A stretch of DNA of 64,000 nt from Caballeronia udeis (GTDB lineage: Bacteria; Pseudomonadota; Gammaproteobacteria; Burkholderiales; Burkholderiaceae). Within the stretch, counting starts at the first letter, position 1, and each line of letters starts with the position of its first letter. Both the position numbers and the translations under genes were made by a program. Positions 19,007 to 31,037 of this stretch are shown here, piece by piece. The notes under the pieces were generated by a model. It was given only the letters and a program-made list of their open reading frames with translations. It made no database searches and was not told the DNA's origin. The DNA is taken from NCBI RefSeq assembly GCF_001544555.2, contig NZ_FCOK02000023.1, forward strand, positions 1-64,000, read 5' to 3'.

Positions 19007-20263
19007 TTACATCAGCTTGGCGAGATCTTGCTTCGTCGCCGGCTGCACGTTGTCCTTCGACGTCTTCTGCGTGCCGCCGGTACCCGGACCCGAACTGCCT
19101 TCGTTCGCTTCGATAATGCGAGCGATCTCGGCGTCGGCCTGATCGCCGTACTTGGCGAACACGTCGGTCTGGTACACGGTGTTGGGTGCCGCGCCGAGCT
19201 GGCCGCCGTTCTCGGACTTGATCGTCACGTCCACGTTCATCGACAAACCGATGCGCAGCGGATGTTTCTCAAGTTCCTGCGGGTCGAGTCCGATCCGCAC
19301 CGGCAAACGCTGCACGACCTTGATCCAGTTGCCGGTTGCGTTTTGCGCCGGCAGCAGCGAGAACGCCGAGCCCGTGCCGGCCGAGAAGCCGATCACCTTG
19401 CCGTGGAACACCACGCCGGAGCCGTACACGTCGGCCGTCAATTCGACCGGCTGGCCAATACGCATATGCGTGAGCTGCACTTCCTTGAAGTTGGCATCGA
19501 CCCATACGCCGTTCAGCGGCACGATCGCCATCAACGGATTACCCGGCGAGACGCGCTGGCCGACCTGCACCGAACGCTTCGCGACATAACCCGTCACCGG
19601 CGCCGGCATGGTGTTGCGTGCGTAGTTGATGTACGAATCGCGGACCTTCGCGGCAGCGGCGAGCACGTTTGGATGACTCGCGATAGTCGTATTCGCGGTG
19701 AGCGAACGGTTCGCCTGGAGCTCTTGTTGCGCGGCGTTGAGCGACGCCTGCGCGGCACGCACGGCGTCGCGGGCATGCGAAATTTCTTCGCCCGAGACCG
19801 CGCCCGTCTGCGCAATCGTCATGCGGCGGCGCAAGTCGTCCTGCGCACGCGAGAGATCCGACTGACGCAGCGCGACTTGCGCGGCGTACTGGTCGTCGTT
19901 GACGAACAGCGTGCGGACCTGGCGCACCGTCTGCGCGAGATTCGCTTCGGCCTGATCGAGCGCGACCTTGGAGTCGGCGGGATCGAGTACGACCAGCGGA
20001 TCGCCCATCTTCACGGTTTGCGTGTCGTCGGCGTTCACCGAGATTACCGTGCCGACCACTTGCGGCGTGATCTGCACGATATTGCCGTTCACGTACGCGT
20101 CATCCGTGCTTTCGTGGAAACGCGCGATCAGGAAGTAGTACAGCCCGTAAGCAATAGCAGCGATGATCACGACCAGCACGATCAGGCTCATCAACACCCG
20201 GCGTTTGGTGTTGTTGGTTTTGGGCGCCGGCGCGGCTGCGGCGTTTTGTTGAGGGTCGCTCAT
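19007..20263 (-). CDS. emrA: membrane fusion protein, EmrA/HlyD type
   Basis: A 418-residue periplasmic adaptor. It has one N-terminal membrane helix (residues 23-47, RRVLMSLIVLVVIIAAIAYG) and then HlyD domains: beta-barrel, lipoyl (QITPQVVGTVISVNADDTQTV), a long coiled coil (about 100-210) and the second lipoyl half (TNTTIASHP... APVTGYVAKRSVQVGQRVSPG). It links EmrB in the inner membrane to the outer-membrane factor encoded just upstream. GGAGC lies before the ATG. Compared with E. coli EmrA (390 residues) it has about 40 extra C-terminal residues, Gly/Thr/Lys-rich and probably disordered. Confidence 0.93.
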   Translation of the reverse strand: MSDPQQNAAAAPAPKTNNTKRRVLMSLIVLVVIIAAIAYGLYYFLIARFHESTDDAYVNGNIVQITPQVVGTVISVNADDTQTVKMGDPLVVLDPADSKVALDQAEANLAQTVRQVRTLFVNDDQYAAQVALRQSDLSRAQDDLRRRMTIAQTGAVSGEEISHARDAVRAAQASLNAAQQELQANRSLTANTTIASHPNVLAAAAKVRDSYINYARNTMPAPVTGYVAKRSVQVGQRVSPGNPLMAIVPLNGVWVDANFKEVQLTHMRIGQPVELTADVYGSGVVFHGKVIGFSAGTGSAFSLLPAQNATGNWIKVVQRLPVRIGLDPQELEKHPLRIGLSMNVDVTIKSENGGQLGAAPNTVYQTDVFAKYGDQADAEIARIIEANEGSSGPGTGGTQKTSKDNVQPATKQDLAKLM

Positions 20264-20305
20264 GAATAGCTCCGTATGCTCTGTCTTGGATTGCTGCTAG
20301 TCGAT

Positions 20306-21838
20306 TCAGTTTGCTGTCTTGGACGCAGCCGACGCGGTCTGCGACGGTGCGCTCTTCGACGTTTGCCCGTCGATGGCCAGGTTTGTGTCCGCGGCGTCAA
20401 ATCCTCCGCCCAGCGCCTTGATGAGCCCGAGTTGCAGGTCACGGCGCTTCATGCGCAGATTCGTCACGGTCTGCTCGTTCGCCAGCCGGTTCTGATCGGC
20501 GGTGAGCACTTGCAGTTGCTGCGACAAACCAGCCTTGTAGCGAATCACGGCGAGCTGATACGCGTGCGTCGAGGCGTCGAGGGCGCGCGCGGCGTCGCTG
20601 GTTTGCTGATCCACCGAACGAATCGATGCGATCTGCGTGGCCACGTCGTTCAGCGCATTGATCAGGGTCTGGTTGTAGTTGGCCACGTCCAGATCAAAGT
20701 CCGCGTAACGGCCTTTCAACTGTGCGCGTAATGCGCCGGCGTCGAAGATCGGCAGGTGAATGGCGGGTCCCGCCTGGAACTGACGGCTCGTAAAGTTGAG
20801 AAAGCGGCTCCACCCGAACGCGTCGAATCCTGCCGCCGCCGACAAATTGATGTCGGGGAAGAACTCTGCCTTCGCTTCCTTGATGTCCGATGTCGCTGCC
20901 TCCACCTGCCAGCGGGCCGCGACAATATCCGGACGGCGCGAGATCAGATCCGCCGGCACGTTGTCCGGCAGCGTGACCTCGATCTTCGAATTGAGCACCG
21001 GGGTGGCGATCTTCAAGCCCCGATCCGGGCCTTGGCCGAGCAAAGCGCCCAACTGATATCGCGTGGTCGTGATCTGGCCGTCGAGTTCGGACAGGTTCGT
21101 CTGGCTAGTCGCAATATTGCCTTCGGCGGTGCGGCTTTCCACGTTCGTGTCGAGCCCCGCCAGCACGCGGCCGTTCGTGATCCGCCCGATGTCCAGCCGG
21201 TTTGCGATCTCGCGCTGGGCCACGTCACGCAGTGCGTAGAGCAGGGCGAGCTGGTTATAGGTCTGCGCAACGGACGCGGCCAGCGTTATGCGCGCCTGCT
21301 GCATGTCGGCCTCGGCGGCTTTCTGCTGCGACACAGCCTGATCCAGCCGTGCGCGGTTCTTGCCCCACAGGTCGAGATCCCACGACGCGCTGACGAGCGC
21401 ATTGTTTTCGCTATACCACGACCCGCCGAACGGAGGCGGGTAGAGCGCATTGCCGGAGTAAAGTTCGCGCGTCCATGAATACGAGCCGTTCACCTTCGGG
21501 TAAAGACTGGAGCGGGAGGACTCGATATAGGACGACGCCTTCGCGATGCGCGCCTGTGCCTGCGCAATCGACGGATTACCGGCCAGCGCTTCGTCGATCA
21601 ATTGCGGCAATTGCGGATCGCCGAACTGCTTGGCCCAGTCAAGCGATGGCCATTGGCCGCCTTGCGATGGCAGGCTTTGCGTGGCTTGCAGCGCATCGCT
21701 TTGGGGCTGGGCAATCTGCTTGTCGCTTTTGATGCCGGCGTAGTTCGCGCAACCTGCCAGCGCGAACGCCGCCACGGCGACAGCCACGGCGCTGCGCGCA
21801 GCGACGGGCGCGGAAGCGGACGAATAAAAGAGTTTCAT
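20306..21838 (-). CDS. outer-membrane efflux lipoprotein (NodT/OprM type)
   Basis: A 510-residue TolC-like outer-membrane factor. The start at 21838 (MKLFYSSASA) is preferred because AAAGAG precedes it and it gives a normal lipoprotein signal peptide with lipobox LAGC at about residue 35; the frame extends 14 codons further. The two outer-membrane efflux repeats (about 95-290 and 300-490) are visible, with PSIAQAQARIAKASSYIESSRS and RRPDIVAARWQVEAATSDI as family marks. It lies between marR and emrA, 42 bp before emrA, so it is the exit duct of the Emr pump. A dedicated outer-membrane factor inside the operon differs from E. coli, where TolC is encoded elsewhere. Confidence 0.93.
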   Translation of the reverse strand: MKLFYSSASAPVAARSAVAVAVAAFALAGCANYAGIKSDKQIAQPQSDALQATQSLPSQGGQWPSLDWAKQFGDPQLPQLIDEALAGNPSIAQAQARIAKASSYIESSRSSLYPKVNGSYSWTRELYSGNALYPPPFGGSWYSENNALVSASWDLDLWGKNRARLDQAVSQQKAAEADMQQARITLAASVAQTYNQLALLYALRDVAQREIANRLDIGRITNGRVLAGLDTNVESRTAEGNIATSQTNLSELDGQITTTRYQLGALLGQGPDRGLKIATPVLNSKIEVTLPDNVPADLISRRPDIVAARWQVEAATSDIKEAKAEFFPDINLSAAAGFDAFGWSRFLNFTSRQFQAGPAIHLPIFDAGALRAQLKGRYADFDLDVANYNQTLINALNDVATQIASIRSVDQQTSDAARALDASTHAYQLAVIRYKAGLSQQLQVLTADQNRLANEQTVTNLRMKRRDLQLGLIKALGGGFDAADTNLAIDGQTSKSAPSQTASAASKTAN

Positions 21839-21971
21839 CGCTCGGCTCTTTGATAGGGTGTGTAAAGATGGACGCTGCAACTAATTTCTTTCGTTTCCGT
21901 TACGATATCAGGCGCGTAAGAGGAACGTACTGTCATCCCGCGGGCATCATTCAGCGGCGCGCGACGGGTCA

Positions 21972-22493
21972 TCAATAGGAGGGTTTGGAAGCGGATTTTT
22001 CCTGCATGCCAAGCATTGCCGCAGACATGGGGTCGCCCGAATTCAACAGGATTCGACGCAGCATGCTTTTCAGGAAGCCTACTTCCTCTGGCGTAAATCC
22101 GCAGAGCAGCTTGTCGAGCACCTTCGTAAAAATGGCGGGGATCTGTCCGGCAAGCGCGCGGCCTTCTTCGGTCAGCGCCAGTCGAACGACCCGCCGGTCT
22201 TCCTCGCTGCGCAAGCGCGTAATGAGTCCGCGCTTTTCCAGCCGGTCGATCAGGCGCGTGACGGCGCTCGCGTCGATCCCGTATTCGCGGGCGAGATCCG
22301 CTGCGGCGAGGCTCCGGCCGCTCGCCAGCATGAACATGATGCTGGCTTGCGTGCTGGTGATGCCGAGATCGGCCATGGTGAGCTGCGTGACGTTGTTCCA
22401 CAAAGTCGAGCGGACACGGCTAAGCAGGTAACCCACGCTTTCGCTGAGTTCGTAGTTCGCGATTTCGGGAACCGGCTGGGGGGTGTCGCTCAT
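21972..22493 (-). CDS. MarR-family repressor of the emr operon
   Basis: A 173-residue MarR/EmrR-type winged-helix dimer. The DNA-binding part is at about residues 55-115, with GITSTQASIMFMLASG, LAREYGIDASAVTRLIDRLE and the wing RLRSEEDRRVVRLALTEEG. The C-terminal 45 residues extend beyond the usual 140-150-residue MarR proteins. It is the first gene of the efflux operon. A 23-bp palindrome (22507-22529) lies 14 bp upstream of its start and over the predicted transcription start, so autorepression with release by drug or phenolic ligands is likely. That model is inference from position. Confidence 0.92.
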   Translation of the reverse strand: MSDTPQPVPEIANYELSESVGYLLSRVRSTLWNNVTQLTMADLGITSTQASIMFMLASGRSLAAADLAREYGIDASAVTRLIDRLEKRGLITRLRSEEDRRVVRLALTEEGRALAGQIPAIFTKVLDKLLCGFTPEEVGFLKSMLRRILLNSGDPMSAAMLGMQEKSASKPSY

Positions 22494-22506
22494 GGATTCT
22501 CGTGCG

Positions 22507-22529
22507 CTTGCAATAATTGACTATGCAAG
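22507..22529 (-). promoter_or_regulatory. MarR-type operator
   Basis: Interrupted palindrome CTTGCA-N11-TGCAAG centred at 22518, downstream of the -10 element and covering the predicted start point. Confidence 0.6.
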
Positions 22530-22558
22530 ATTATAGGGTCAGGTAGTTGACGCGGCAA
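22530..22558 (-). promoter_or_regulatory. sigma-70 promoter of the marR-emr operon
   Basis: Read on the reverse strand: TTGCCG (22558-22553), 17-bp spacer, perfect TATAAT (22535-22530). Confidence 0.7.
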
Positions 22559-22896
22559 GGACTTTAAGAATCCCCTTAATTCGTCTGGGGCTATCGCCGG
22601 TGTTGTTATTTTGAGATTCGTTTGAGGCTCGCCGAGTCCCGAAGGCAGGCGTTGACGGCGTTTTTAGTCTGTCTTGAAATTGGCAGGCGGTTCCGGGTTA
22701 TGTCCTATTGCACGATGGGGAGGAAGAGGACACGCCGGCGTGTTACACTCTCGGGTTCCCATCGCGCCGAGTGCGGGGGGCGTGGACGTTTCTTTTTGAG
22801 TTGACCTTTTGCGTCAACTTTCTGAGTTGACCCCGCGGCCTGCTGCTTGCACCCACCCACGGCGCTCAACTGTATGTAAAAGCTCCTCAGCCTCCT
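22559..22896 (+). other. intergenic region upstream of typA
   Basis: No gene is seen in this stretch. A possible typA promoter is TTGACG (22652-22657), 17-bp spacer, TGAAAT (22675-22680). The typA leader would then be about 210 nt. Confidence 0.4.
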
Positions 22897-24723
<1,827 letters not shown>

Positions 24724-24746
24724 CTTCACGCGAGTGCGCGTGTCTG

Positions 24747-24774
24747 GAAAAGCCGCCTTCGGGCGGCTTTTTTA
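24747..24774 (+). terminator. rho-independent terminator after typA
   Basis: AAAAGCCGCC-TTC-GGGCGGCTTTTTT. A short perfect stem with a T run. Confidence 0.85.
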
Positions 24775-25026
24775 TTGCAATGAGGCACCGCATCGGATGC
24801 GTCCCTTATTCACGAAAGATCCTCGAAAGCCCGCTGGATAAGCATTCCGGCTGCGACCATCCGCGCGTCGACGCATTGATCTGTGCTATGCTAGAGAAGG
24901 TATTGCCAGTTTTAGGTCCTTCCAAGCAGACTTGATTCGCGCAATCCGCTAAACGGTCAGGCCGTGTTGCGGAAGGTTGAGTAACCCGCTATTTCTCGAG
25001 AAACTCGAAGAAAGGTGAGCGTAAAA
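24775..25026 (+). other. promoter region of sucA-odhB-lpd
   Basis: Together with the typA terminator this makes a 303-bp gap. The best promoter mark is an extended -10, TGC followed by TATGCT (24887-24892); no good -35 is seen. No coding sequence is present. Confidence 0.4.
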
Positions 25027-27885
25027 ATGATGAAGAATTCCCAGCTGAACTCCTATTTGTTCGGCGGTAATGCCCCGTACGTCGAAGAACAGTACGAGGC
25101 ATATCTCGATAATCCCGCGTCAGTGCCCGAGACCTGGCGTACCTATTTCGATGCGCTGCAGAACGTGCCTGCATCGGATGGGACGAATCACAACGACGTG
25201 GCCCACGGCCCTATCGTCGAATCGTTCGCGCAACGCGCGAAATCGAACGGCTTCGTGCCGCGCGAGAGCAGTGGTGATCTGGCGACCGCGCGCAAGCAGG
25301 TCTACGTCCAGTCACTGATTGGCGCCTACCGTTTCCTCGGCTCGCAATGGGCCAACCTCGATCCGCTGAAGCGCCGCGAGCGCCCGGCCATTCCTGAGCT
25401 CGAACCCGCGTTCTACGACTTCACCGAAGCCGACATGGACCAGATGTTCCATGCACAGAACCTGTATTTCGGGTTCGAACAGGCGTCGCTGCGCGAGATC
25501 GTGAAGGCATTGCGTGACACGTACTGCGGCACGATCGGCGCCGAGTTCATGTACATCAGCGATCCGGAACAGAAGCGCTGGTGGAAGGAAAGGCTCGAAT
25601 CGATCCGCTCCACGCCGAATTTCACCCCCGACAAGAAAAAGCACATTCTTCAGCGCCTGACGGCGTCTGAAGGGCTCGAGCGTTTCCTGCATACGAAATA
25701 CGTTGGCCAGAAGCGTTTTTCGCTGGAAGGCGGCGAGAGCTTCATCGCTTCCATGGACGAAGTCGTGCGCCACGCCGGTGCAGCCGGCGTGCAGGAAATC
25801 ATTATCGGCATGGCTCACCGCGGACGTCTGAACGTCCTGGTGAACACGCTGGGCAAGATGCCGGCTGACCTGTTCGCCGAGTTCGAAGGCAAGCACGTCG
25901 ACGACTTGCCGGCCGGTGACGTGAAATATCACAAGGGTTTCTCGTCGGATGTATCCACCGACGGCGGCCCGGTCCACCTGTCGCTCGCGTTCAACCCGTC
26001 GCACCTCGAAATCGTGAACCCGGTGGTCGAAGGGTCGGCGAAGGCACGGATGGACCGTCGCGGCGACGTCGACGGGCTGCAAGTGCTGCCGGTCCAGATT
26101 CACGGCGACGCGGCGTTTGCCGGTCAGGGCGTGGTCATGGAAACGCTGAACCTTGCGCAAACGCGCGGTTACGGCACGCACGGCACGCTGCATATCGTCA
26201 TCAACAACCAGATCGGCTTTACGACGTCCGACCCGCGCGATGCACGCTCGACGCTGTATTGCTCGGATGTGGCGAAGATGATCGAAGCGCCGGTGCTGCA
26301 CGTGAACGGCGACGATCCGGAAGCGGTCGTGCTGTGCACGCAGTTGGCAATCGACTTCCGCATGCAATTCCACAAGGACGTGGTTGTCGACATCATCTGT
26401 TTCCGCAAGCTCGGCCACAACGAACAGGACACGCCGGCGGTCACGCAGCCGCTGATGTACAAGACCATCGCGAAGCATCCGGGTACGCGCGCGCTGTACG
26501 CTGAAAAGCTGGTGCAGCAAGGCGTGATCACGGCTGAAGACGCTGACGGTTATGTGAAGGCGTACCGCCAGGCAATGGACGACGGTCACCACACGGTCGA
26601 TCCGGTGCTCTCGAACTACAAGAGCAAATATGCGGTGGACTGGGTTCCGTTCCTGAACCGCAAGTGGACCGATGCAGCCGACACGGCCGTGCCGCTGGCA
26701 GAACTGAAGCGCCTCGCTGAACGGATCACGTCGATTCCGGAAAACTTCAAGGTGCATCCGCTGGTCGAGCGTGTGATCAACGATCGTCGCGCCATGGGCC
26801 GTGGCGAAGCGAAGCTTGACTGGGGCATGGGCGAGCATCTGGCCTATGCGTCGCTGGTGGCGTCGGGTTACGCCGTTCGTCTCACGGGCCAGGACTCGGG
26901 CCGTGGCACGTTCACGCACCGTCACGCCGTGCTGCACGACCAGAACCGCGAACGCTGGAACGACGGTACGTATATTCCGTTGCAGAACATTGCTGAAGGT
27001 CAGGCGAAGTTCACCGTGATCGACTCGGTGTTGTCGGAAGAAGCGGTGCTCGGTTTCGAGTACGGTTATTCGACTGCGGAACCGAACACGCTGGTTGCAT
27101 GGGAAGCGCAATTCGGCGACTTCGTGAACGGCGCGCAAGTCGTGATCGACCAGTTCATCTCGTCGGGCGAAGTGAAGTGGGGCCGCGTTTCGGGTCTCAC
27201 CATGCTCTTGCCGCACGGCTATGAAGGCCAAGGTCCGGAGCACTCTTCGGCACGTATCGAACGATTCCTGCAACTGTGCGCGGATCACAACATGCAAGTG
27301 GTCCAGCCGACCACGCCGGCGCAGATTTTCCATCTGTTGCGCCGCCAGATGATCCGTTTGTTCAGGAAGCCGCTGATTGTCGCTACGCCGAAGTCGCTGC
27401 TGCGTCACAAGGAAGCGGTGTCGGATCTGTCGGAACTGGCGAAGGGCTCGTTCCAGCCGATCATCGGCGAAGTGGACGGCGCGGTCGAGCCGAAGAAGGT
27501 CAAGCGCGTGATCGTGTGCTCGGGCCGCGTGTATTACGACCTGGTGGCGCATCGTCGCGAAGCGAAGGCGAACGACGTCGCGATCATCCGTATCGAGCAG
27601 TTGTATCCGTTTGCCCATAAGCAATTCGACGCGGAAATCAAGAAATACGAAAACGCGACCGAAGTGGTCTGGGCACAGGACGAGCCGCAGAACCAGGGCG
27701 CCTGGTTCTACGTCGAGCACCATCTGCGTGAAGGCATGCGTGAAGGACAGAAGCTGGCTTACAGCGGCCGTCCGGCATCGGCATCCCCGGCAGTCGGCTA
27801 CTACGCGAAGCACTACGAGCAGCTGAAGGCGCTGATCGAAGGCGCGTTTGGCCGGTTGAAGGGCGCGCAGACAATCTCGAAGTAA
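25027..27885 (+). CDS. sucA: 2-oxoglutarate dehydrogenase E1 component
   Basis: The thiamine-diphosphate E1 subunit of the TCA-cycle 2-oxoglutarate dehydrogenase complex. The start at ATG 25027 (or the next ATG, 25030) is chosen because AAAGGTGA lies at the right distance; a GTG at 25015 falls within that site. Length is 952 residues. Residues 1-45 are the E2-binding N-terminal segment ([20 protein letters not shown]). The catalytic core includes [19 protein letters not shown], the ThDP/Mg segment [14 protein letters not shown] near residue 360 and, in the second half, [17 protein letters not shown]. odhB and lpd follow in the same orientation, giving a complete complex. Confidence 0.97.
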   Translation: MMKNSQLNSYLFGGNAPYVEEQYEAYLDNPASVPETWRTYFDALQNVPASDGTNHNDVAHGPIVESFAQRAKSNGFVPRESSGDLATARKQVYVQSLIGAYRFLGSQWANLDPLKRRERPAIPELEPAFYDFTEADMDQMFHAQNLYFGFEQASLREIVKALRDTYCGTIGAEFMYISDPEQKRWWKERLESIRSTPNFTPDKKKHILQRLTASEGLERFLHTKYVGQKRFSLEGGESFIASMDEVVRHAGAAGVQEIIIGMAHRGRLNVLVNTLGKMPADLFAEFEGKHVDDLPAGDVKYHKGFSSDVSTDGGPVHLSLAFNPSHLEIVNPVVEGSAKARMDRRGDVDGLQVLPVQIHGDAAFAGQGVVMETLNLAQTRGYGTHGTLHIVINNQIGFTTSDPRDARSTLYCSDVAKMIEAPVLHVNGDDPEAVVLCTQLAIDFRMQFHKDVVVDIICFRKLGHNEQDTPAVTQPLMYKTIAKHPGTRALYAEKLVQQGVITAEDADGYVKAYRQAMDDGHHTVDPVLSNYKSKYAVDWVPFLNRKWTDAADTAVPLAELKRLAERITSIPENFKVHPLVERVINDRRAMGRGEAKLDWGMGEHLAYASLVASGYAVRLTGQDSGRGTFTHRHAVLHDQNRERWNDGTYIPLQNIAEGQAKFTVIDSVLSEEAVLGFEYGYSTAEPNTLVAWEAQFGDFVNGAQVVIDQFISSGEVKWGRVSGLTMLLPHGYEGQGPEHSSARIERFLQLCADHNMQVVQPTTPAQIFHLLRRQMIRLFRKPLIVATPKSLLRHKEAVSDLSELAKGSFQPIIGEVDGAVEPKKVKRVIVCSGRVYYDLVAHRREAKANDVAIIRIEQLYPFAHKQFDAEIKKYENATEVVWAQDEPQNQGAWFYVEHHLREGMREGQKLAYSGRPASASPAVGYYAKHYEQLKALIEGAFGRLKGAQTISK

Positions 27886-28082
27886 ACGGCTGTGACCGGG
27901 GATCGGCCTTTGGCGGCTCCCCGGTTTTTCATGCGCTGTCCTGTGATTCAAGTTTCGATTTTGAACGTGGAATGCACAAGCAGCGCTCGCGGTTGGTAAG
28001 ACCCGTTGGACGCGCGCTGCATTTACACGCTCTGGTCACCCAGGAATTGACGTTGTACCCAGATACATTCAGGAAAAACATA

Positions 28083-29375
28083 ATGTCTATCGTAGAAGTC
28101 AAGGTTCCCCAGCTTTCTGAGTCCGTGTCGGAAGGCACTTTGCTGACGTGGAAGAAAAAACCGGGCGATGCAATTGCCATCGACGAAATTCTCGTCGAAG
28201 TCGAAACGGATAAGGTCGTGCTGGAAGTGCCGGCACCGGCTGCGGGCGTGCTGGCGCAAGTGATCAAGCATGACGGCGATATAGTGACGGCCGAAGAATT
28301 GATCGCGACGATCGATACGGAAGCGAAAGCGGGCGCAGCACCAGTTGCTGCCGCCGCAGGCGCGGCTGAAGTGCGGCCGGCACCGGCCGCGCAGGAAGCT
28401 GCTCCGGCAACGGCATCGGCTGCCGCTTCCAACACGTCGGCTTCGCCGTCGGCCGCCAAGATCCTGGCCGAGAAGAACGTCTCGAGCGACCAGGTTTCAG
28501 GTTCGGGCCGCGATGGCCGCATCACGAAGGGCGACGCCCTGGCCGCCACGCAAGGTGCGCCGGCTGTTTCCGCTGCGGTTTCCGCGCCTGCTGCAAAGCC
28601 GGCCGCTCCTGCCAAGGCTGCTCGTCCGTCCCTGCCGGACGTGAAGGCGCCGGGCGCTGACCAATGGCTGAAGGATCGCCCGGAACAACGCGTGCCGATG
28701 TCGCGTCTGCGCGCACGTATTGCCGAGCGTCTGCTCGAGTCGCAGCAAACCAACGCCATCCTGACCACGTTCAACGAAGTGAACATGGCGCCGGTGATGG
28801 ACCTGCGCAACAAGTACAAGGACAAGTTCGAGAAGGAACATGGCGTGAAGCTCGGCTTCATGTCGTTCTTCGTAAAGGCGGCAGTCCACGCACTGAAGAA
28901 GTATCCGCTGGTGAACGCGTCGATCGACGGTAACGATATTGTCTATCACGGTTACTTCGACATCGGTATTGCTGTTGGTTCGCCGCGTGGCCTGGTGGTG
29001 CCGATCGTTCGCAATGCGGATCAATTGAGCCTGGCCGACATCGAGAAGAAGATTGCTGAATACGGCGTGAAGGCGCGCGACGGCAAGCTGTCGATCGAGG
29101 AAATGACAGGTGGTACGTTCTCGATCTCGAACGGCGGTGTGTTCGGTTCCATGTTGTCCACGCCGATTATCAACCCGCCGCAGTCGGCCATTCTCGGCGT
29201 GCACGCAACGAAGGAACGCGCCGTGGTCGAGAACGGCCAGATCGTGATTCGTCCGATGAACTACCTGGCGCTGTCTTACGACCACCGGATCATCGACGGC
29301 CGCGAAGCCGTGTTGTCGCTGGTCGCGATGAAGGATGCGCTGGAAGACCCGGCTCGCTTGCTGCTGGACCTGTAA
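28083..29375 (+). CDS. odhB: dihydrolipoyl succinyltransferase (E2)
   Basis: The E2 core of 2-oxoglutarate dehydrogenase, 430 residues. The start is ATG at 28083 ([14 protein letters not shown]), where the family begins. The lipoyl domain is residues 1-78, with the lipoylated lysine K44 in ETDKVV. An Ala/Pro linker follows. The peripheral E1/E3-binding domain is at about 117-155 ([27 protein letters not shown]). The catalytic acyltransferase domain is at 200-430, with the active-site [14 protein letters not shown] near residue 400. A second Ala/Pro linker precedes the core. It lies 197 bp after sucA and 104 bp before lpd, consistent with one operon. Confidence 0.97.
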   Translation: MSIVEVKVPQLSESVSEGTLLTWKKKPGDAIAIDEILVEVETDKVVLEVPAPAAGVLAQVIKHDGDIVTAEELIATIDTEAKAGAAPVAAAAGAAEVRPAPAAQEAAPATASAAASNTSASPSAAKILAEKNVSSDQVSGSGRDGRITKGDALAATQGAPAVSAAVSAPAAKPAAPAKAARPSLPDVKAPGADQWLKDRPEQRVPMSRLRARIAERLLESQQTNAILTTFNEVNMAPVMDLRNKYKDKFEKEHGVKLGFMSFFVKAAVHALKKYPLVNASIDGNDIVYHGYFDIGIAVGSPRGLVVPIVRNADQLSLADIEKKIAEYGVKARDGKLSIEEMTGGTFSISNGGVFGSMLSTPIINPPQSAILGVHATKERAVVENGQIVIRPMNYLALSYDHRIIDGREAVLSLVAMKDALEDPARLLLDL

Positions 29376-29479
29376 GCCCTGCGTTGGCCCTTTAAATCTG
29401 GCAGTAAAACCTTATTTGGGACTCATGGCGCGTTCGGTAGACCCGGACGCGTTGTGTATCCAACAAGAGAAGGATAGTC

Positions 29480-30910
29480 ATGTCCAAAGAATTTGATGTC
29501 GTCGTGATCGGTGCGGGCCCTGGCGGTTACATCGCGGCAATTCGTGCAGCGCAACTCGGCAAGTCGGTTGCGTGCATTGAAAGCTGGAAGAACCCGGCCG
29601 GCAATCTGAAGCTCGGCGGCACGTGCCTGAACGTGGGCTGCATTCCGTCGAAGGCGCTGCTGGCTTCGTCGGAGGAATTTGAAAACGTTTCGCATCACCT
29701 GGCCGATCACGGTATCAACGTGGGCGACGTGAAGCTCGATATCGCGAAGATGCTCGCCCGCAAGGACGGCATTGTCGAGAAGATGACGAAGGGCATCGAG
29801 TTCCTGTTCCGCAAGAACAAGATCACGTGGCTGAAGGGTCACGGCAAGTTCACCGGCAAGACGGACGCCGGTGTGCAGATCGAAGTGAGCGGCGAAGCAG
29901 AAACCGAAACCGTGACCGCGAAGAACGTGATCATTGCGACGGGATCGAAGGCGCGTCATCTGCCGGGCATTCCTGTCGACAACAAGATTGTTGCGGATAA
30001 CGAAGGCGCGCTGTCGTTCGACGCCGTGCCGAAGAAGCTCACCGTGATCGGCGCGGGCGTGATCGGGCTGGAACTGGGCTCGGTGTGGCGCCGTTTGGGC
30101 GCGGACGTGACCGTGCTCGAAGCGCTGCCCGCGTTCCTCGGCGCGTGCGACGAGTCGCTGGCCAAGGAAGCCGCAAAGCAGTTCAAGAAGCAGGGCCTGG
30201 ACATTCATCTTGGCGTGAAGATCGGCGAAGTGAAGACGACGGATTCGAGCGTCTCGGTGGCCTACACGGACAAGGACGGCAACGCGCAGACGCTGGACGC
30301 CGACCGCCTGATCGTGTCGATCGGCCGCGTGCCGAACACGGATAACCTCGGTCTGGAAGCCATCGGCCTGAAGGTGGACGAACGCGGTTTTGTTCCCGTT
30401 GACGACCATTGCGCGACCAGCGTGCCGAACGTGTACGCAATCGGCGACGTGGTGCGTGGTCCGATGCTCGCGCACAAGGCCGAAGATGAAGGCGTGCTGG
30501 TGGCGGAGATCATCGACGGTCAGAAGCCGCATATCGACTACAACTGCATTCCGTGGGTGATCTACACCGAACCGGAAATCGCGTGGGTCGGCAAGACGGA
30601 ACAGCAGTTGAAGGCTGAAGGCCGCGAGATCAAGACCGGCCAGTTCCCGATGATGGCGAACGGCCGCGCGCTGGGTATCGGCAAGGCTGACGGCTTCGTG
30701 AAGATGATCGCGGACGCGAAGACCGACGAACTGCTCGGTTGCCACATCATTGCAGCGAACGCGTCGGACCTGATCGCTGAAGCCGTGGTGGCGATGGAAT
30801 TCAAGGCGGCATCGGAAGATATCGGCCGGATCTGCCATCCGCACCCGTCGTTGTCGGAAGTGATGCGCGAAGCCGCGCTCGCCGTCGACAAACGCGCGCT
30901 CAACATGTAA
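29480..30910 (+). CDS. lpdA: dihydrolipoamide dehydrogenase (E3)
   Basis: The FAD-dependent E3 that reoxidises the lipoyl group and makes NADH. Length is 476 residues. The FAD-binding Rossmann motif is [20 protein letters not shown] at residues 8-27. The redox disulfide is C49/C54 in [16 protein letters not shown]. The NAD-binding motif is [19 protein letters not shown] near residue 187. The C-terminal dimer interface ends with the His-Glu pair in [10 protein letters not shown]. It is the last gene of the sucA-odhB-lpdA set. A terminator follows at 30938-30974. Confidence 0.97.
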   Translation: MSKEFDVVVIGAGPGGYIAAIRAAQLGKSVACIESWKNPAGNLKLGGTCLNVGCIPSKALLASSEEFENVSHHLADHGINVGDVKLDIAKMLARKDGIVEKMTKGIEFLFRKNKITWLKGHGKFTGKTDAGVQIEVSGEAETETVTAKNVIIATGSKARHLPGIPVDNKIVADNEGALSFDAVPKKLTVIGAGVIGLELGSVWRRLGADVTVLEALPAFLGACDESLAKEAAKQFKKQGLDIHLGVKIGEVKTTDSSVSVAYTDKDGNAQTLDADRLIVSIGRVPNTDNLGLEAIGLKVDERGFVPVDDHCATSVPNVYAIGDVVRGPMLAHKAEDEGVLVAEIIDGQKPHIDYNCIPWVIYTEPEIAWVGKTEQQLKAEGREIKTGQFPMMANGRALGIGKADGFVKMIADAKTDELLGCHIIAANASDLIAEAVVAMEFKAASEDIGRICHPHPSLSEVMREAALAVDKRALNM

Positions 30911-30937
30911 TAGCAGCACGGCTTGAGCAGCAGGACG

Positions 30938-30974
30938 AAGGCGGGCGGGAGTTTTCCCGCTCGCCTTTGTTTTA
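30938..30974 (+). terminator. rho-independent terminator after lpdA
   Basis: AAGGCGGGCGGGA pairs with TCCCGCTCGCCTT with one G-T mismatch, then TGTTTT. Confidence 0.7.
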
Positions 30975-31037
30975 TCCACGGCCTTCAGCCTCTTCAGCTC
31001 ATTTTGGCTCACTTCAGGGCACCCGGTCCCTCGCACC

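Noticed and set aside
25312-27951. 879-codon open frame on the reverse strand across sucA
   Set aside because: Same cause: antisense of a long, highly biased gene. sucA is unmistakable on the forward strand.
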